From: Succinatimonas sp. UBA7265
GTDB lineage: Bacteria > Pseudomonadota > Gammaproteobacteria > Enterobacterales > Succinivibrionaceae
Length of the DNA: 7,612 bases
Assembly (NCBI GenBank): GCA_002473165.1
Contig: DKSD01000037.1
Span: 493-8,104, forward strand
Direction of reading: 5' to 3'
Shown here: positions 6,304 through 7,612 of the stretch, piece by piece
How the letters are laid out: each line of letters opens with the position of its first letter
How positions within the stretch are numbered: position 1 is the stretch's first letter
Notes under the pieces: generated by a model
The model's database searches: none
Told to the model about the DNA's origin: nothing
The model's input: only the letters and a program-made list of their open reading frames with translations
Position numbers and translations under genes: made by a program

Positions 6304-6485
6304 GTCCTCTCTCAGGTGTGCTGACCGTGCTGAAATCTCAGCGATCCCGTCCTGCATTCCAGGATGAAAATGCCTGCCAAAAGGCTTTGCGCTAATCCTG
6401 GAGCGCGAAAACGGAATGATAAAATCCGGTCTTCGACAGTTGTTGTAATTTACATTTCGGCCATCCCTTGTCGGGCCGGCGTTTG
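6304..6485. other. Non-coding structured region between rpsU and the transposase gene
   Basis: No credible ORF is present. TCCAGGAT (6358-6365) pairs with ATCCTGGA (6395-6402) and encloses GCC-AAAA-GGC (6376-6385). An alternative smaller hairpin TCCTG-cattc-CAGGA (6350-6364) uses some of the same bases. A -10-like TAAAAT lies at 6420-6425. The region may contain the end of the insertion sequence (sequence near CTTCGACAG at 6431-6439 is one candidate boundary) or a small RNA ending at the terminator at 6486-6506. Neither is proven. Confidence 0.4.
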
Positions 6486-6506
6486 AGAGGCTTCGGCCTC
6501 TTTTTT
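6486..6506 (+). terminator. TTCG-loop intrinsic terminator facing the transposase gene
   Basis: The stem AGAGGC (6486-6491), TTCG tetraloop and GCCTCT (6496-6501) run into six T residues (6501-6506) on the plus strand. UUCG-capped hairpins with a U-run are typical strong terminators. It touches the stop codon of the oppositely oriented transposase gene. It would block plus-strand transcripts from entering that gene as antisense, or end a small transcript from 6304-6485. Confidence 0.8.
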
Positions 6507-7612
6507 ATTCTCTGTACATCTCAGGGCTGGTCTTAATCCTCTGCAAAATTTTTTTCATGGTGTCTTTCATGATCACCTGCCTGCTCAGATCGGTCAGATC
6601 AAAGATCCTCAGCAGATCGGAGATCAGCGGCGAATTGTCGTAGTCGGGTATGTAAGCGCGGCCGCCGTCGGCCAGAACGACATTTATGTCTCTGATCGCG
6701 TCCAGCAGCTTCTGCACGGTGTAACGGCCTTCAGGGTATCTGTCGCCCGGGCCGTATGAGGAGGAGATGCGGCGTTCGAGGCCGCGGATGAGCGTCAGGG
6801 CGAGGAAGCAGATCATCAGGTGCGCGCGGATGCGGCAGTCCTTGCTGTGGAACATGGGGCGGGTCTTCAGATCGGTCTTCATGATCCGAAAGCACTCCTC
6901 AATCTCACAGCGGCGGTGCGCAATGGCGGCGATCTGCGAGGTGCTGCACTCCTCCTTAAAGAGATTGGTGGCGTTGCAGTAGAAGCCGTCGAACCTGGAA
7001 TCGTCTTTGACTTTCTTCTCGTTGATTTCGGCTTTGGTCTTGTTCGCCTTCTCGCCGTTTTTGGTGACATGTGTCTGTTTTATGAGGCTTTTGGGCGAGC
7101 GCTTGCTCTCATGTCCGTAGGTGCCCTTGTCAATCATTTTTTGGGCGCGCTTAAGCTTTTTGTCGCGCAGGCTGCGCATGTAGTCGCGGTACTTGAGGGA
7201 GAACGTGGCGATGAGTCTCTGGTCCAGGCCGCGCTCGGCCGTGGTGCGCTCCTTGTAGAAGACGGTGTTGTAAAGCTCGCGGGCGTCGTCTTCGTTTTTG
7301 TCCAGGTTCTCCAGGCTGTATCCCGTCACCTGCACGGGCTTTCCTGACCGGCGGTCGGTGAACGACCAGCCCTCGGGATCAAGCGCCCAGTCCTGCAGCT
7401 CCTTCTTCACGGTCTTAAGCGACTGCGTGAACACGTAGTGCCGCTGCCCCGAGAGCCCGAACTGCGCGGCCATGCTTTCGGCGGTCACGTTGTTGTACAC
7501 GCGGTTGTCAAAGGTTGAAAGCCCCGCGGCGGCGCACACCACGATGTCGGCCTTTTTGAAGTTCTCAAGCAGCTTCGCCTCAAGCGGCTGCATGGTAGGC
7601 TTCTCGCTCTCG
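6505..7612 (-). CDS. IS1634-like DDE transposase, 5' end outside the window
   Basis: This is the C-terminal 368 or so codons of an insertion-sequence transposase. The frame stays open to the right edge (E-S-E-K-P before the internal methionine at 7593), matching the family motif G-N-E-S-E-K-P, so no start is present. Numbering from that methionine, the motif normally C-T-D-A-G-L reads C-A-A-A-G-L at 20-25. The signature R228, E232 and K239 (R-R-C-E-I-E-E-C-F-R-I-M-K) is intact. It is followed by R-P-M-F-H-S and R-A-H-L-M-I-C-F-L-A-L at 256-266, typical of IS1634 proteins. A lysine-rich stretch (about 141-196) fills the insertion between the second acidic motif and the glutamate. Full-length relatives are about 550-600 residues. 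Family call is firm; activity is doubtful because the expected catalytic aspartate is alanine at codon 7528-7530. Confidence 0.9.
   Translation of the reverse strand, partial: ESEKPTMQPLEAKLLENFKKADIVVCAAAGLSTFDNRVYNNVTAESMAAQFGLSGQRHYVFTQSLKTVKKELQDWALDPEGWSFTDRRSGKPVQVTGYSLENLDKNEDDARELYNTVFYKERTTAERGLDQRLIATFSLKYRDYMRSLRDKKLKRAQKMIDKGTYGHESKRSPKSLIKQTHVTKNGEKANKTKAEINEKKVKDDSRFDGFYCNATNLFKEECSTSQIAAIAHRRCEIEECFRIMKTDLKTRPMFHSKDCRIRAHLMICFLALTLIRGLERRISSSYGPGDRYPEGRYTVQKLLDAIRDINVVLADGGRAYIPDYDNSPLISDLLRIFDLTDLSRQVIMKDTMKKILQRIKTSPEMYRE
6505..7612 (-). mobile_element. Insertion sequence, IS1634-like, partial
   Basis: The element is defined here only by its transposase gene. It runs out of the window on the right, so only the transposase-3' end is present. 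Its outer boundary should lie somewhere between the rpsU terminator and the transposase stop. It cannot be fixed because the matching inverted repeat at the other end is not visible and no target duplication can be compared. Confidence 0.7.

Noticed and set aside
6820..7347. Plus-strand open frame of 175 codons opposite the transposase
   Set aside because: It is antisense to the transposase, low in complexity (rich in V, A, L and G) and has no recognisable motif.

Overview
The window looks like chromosomal DNA of a GC-rich gammaproteobacterium. The best evidence is a ribosomal protein S21 very close to the enterobacterial one, a class II CCA-adding enzyme of the E. coli type, and an ExeA/ExeB-like (GspA/GspB) pair of the kind known from Aeromonas. 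The TRAP transporter with a GntR regulator and the IS1634-like transposase would suit a host-associated anaerobic Aeromonadales such as Succinivibrionaceae. That last placement is inference only.

Layout from left to right. (1) At 54-1052 (-) is a periplasmic TRAP transporter solute-binding protein. It is divergent from a GntR/FadR-type (FCD) repressor at 1388-2107 (+). The roughly 335-base region between them holds repeated TGAGATC-type words and is the likely shared operator region. No TRAP membrane subunits are visible, so they must lie beyond the left edge or elsewhere. (2) The gntR gene converges on cca (2197-3582, -), and two GC-rich hairpins lie between or over their ends. (3) Divergent from cca is an overlapping two-gene operon. 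It encodes an ExeA-like AAA+ ATPase with one membrane segment and a periplasmic peptidoglycan-binding region (3711-5360), and a small single-pass membrane protein in the ExeB/GspB position (5357-5836). The pair is expected to span the inner membrane and help the type II secretion secretin assemble through the cell wall. (4) rpsU (5995-6210) has its own extended -10 promoter, a hairpin at the very start of its leader, a strong ribosome binding site and a clear intrinsic terminator. (5) From about 6304 to 6485 is non-coding DNA with inverted repeats, closed by a TTCG-loop terminator on the plus strand. (6) From 6505 to the right edge (-) is the 3' part of an IS1634-like transposase. Its start lies outside the window, and the aspartate expected in its C-x-D-A-G-L motif is alanine.

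There is no defence system, CRISPR array or clear new multi-gene system here. The observations most worth checking are the altered catalytic motif of the transposase, the rpsU leader hairpin, the structured region between two terminators downstream of rpsU, the strong excess of GATC sites, and the ExeAB-like pair sitting beside rpsU and cca without other type II secretion genes.
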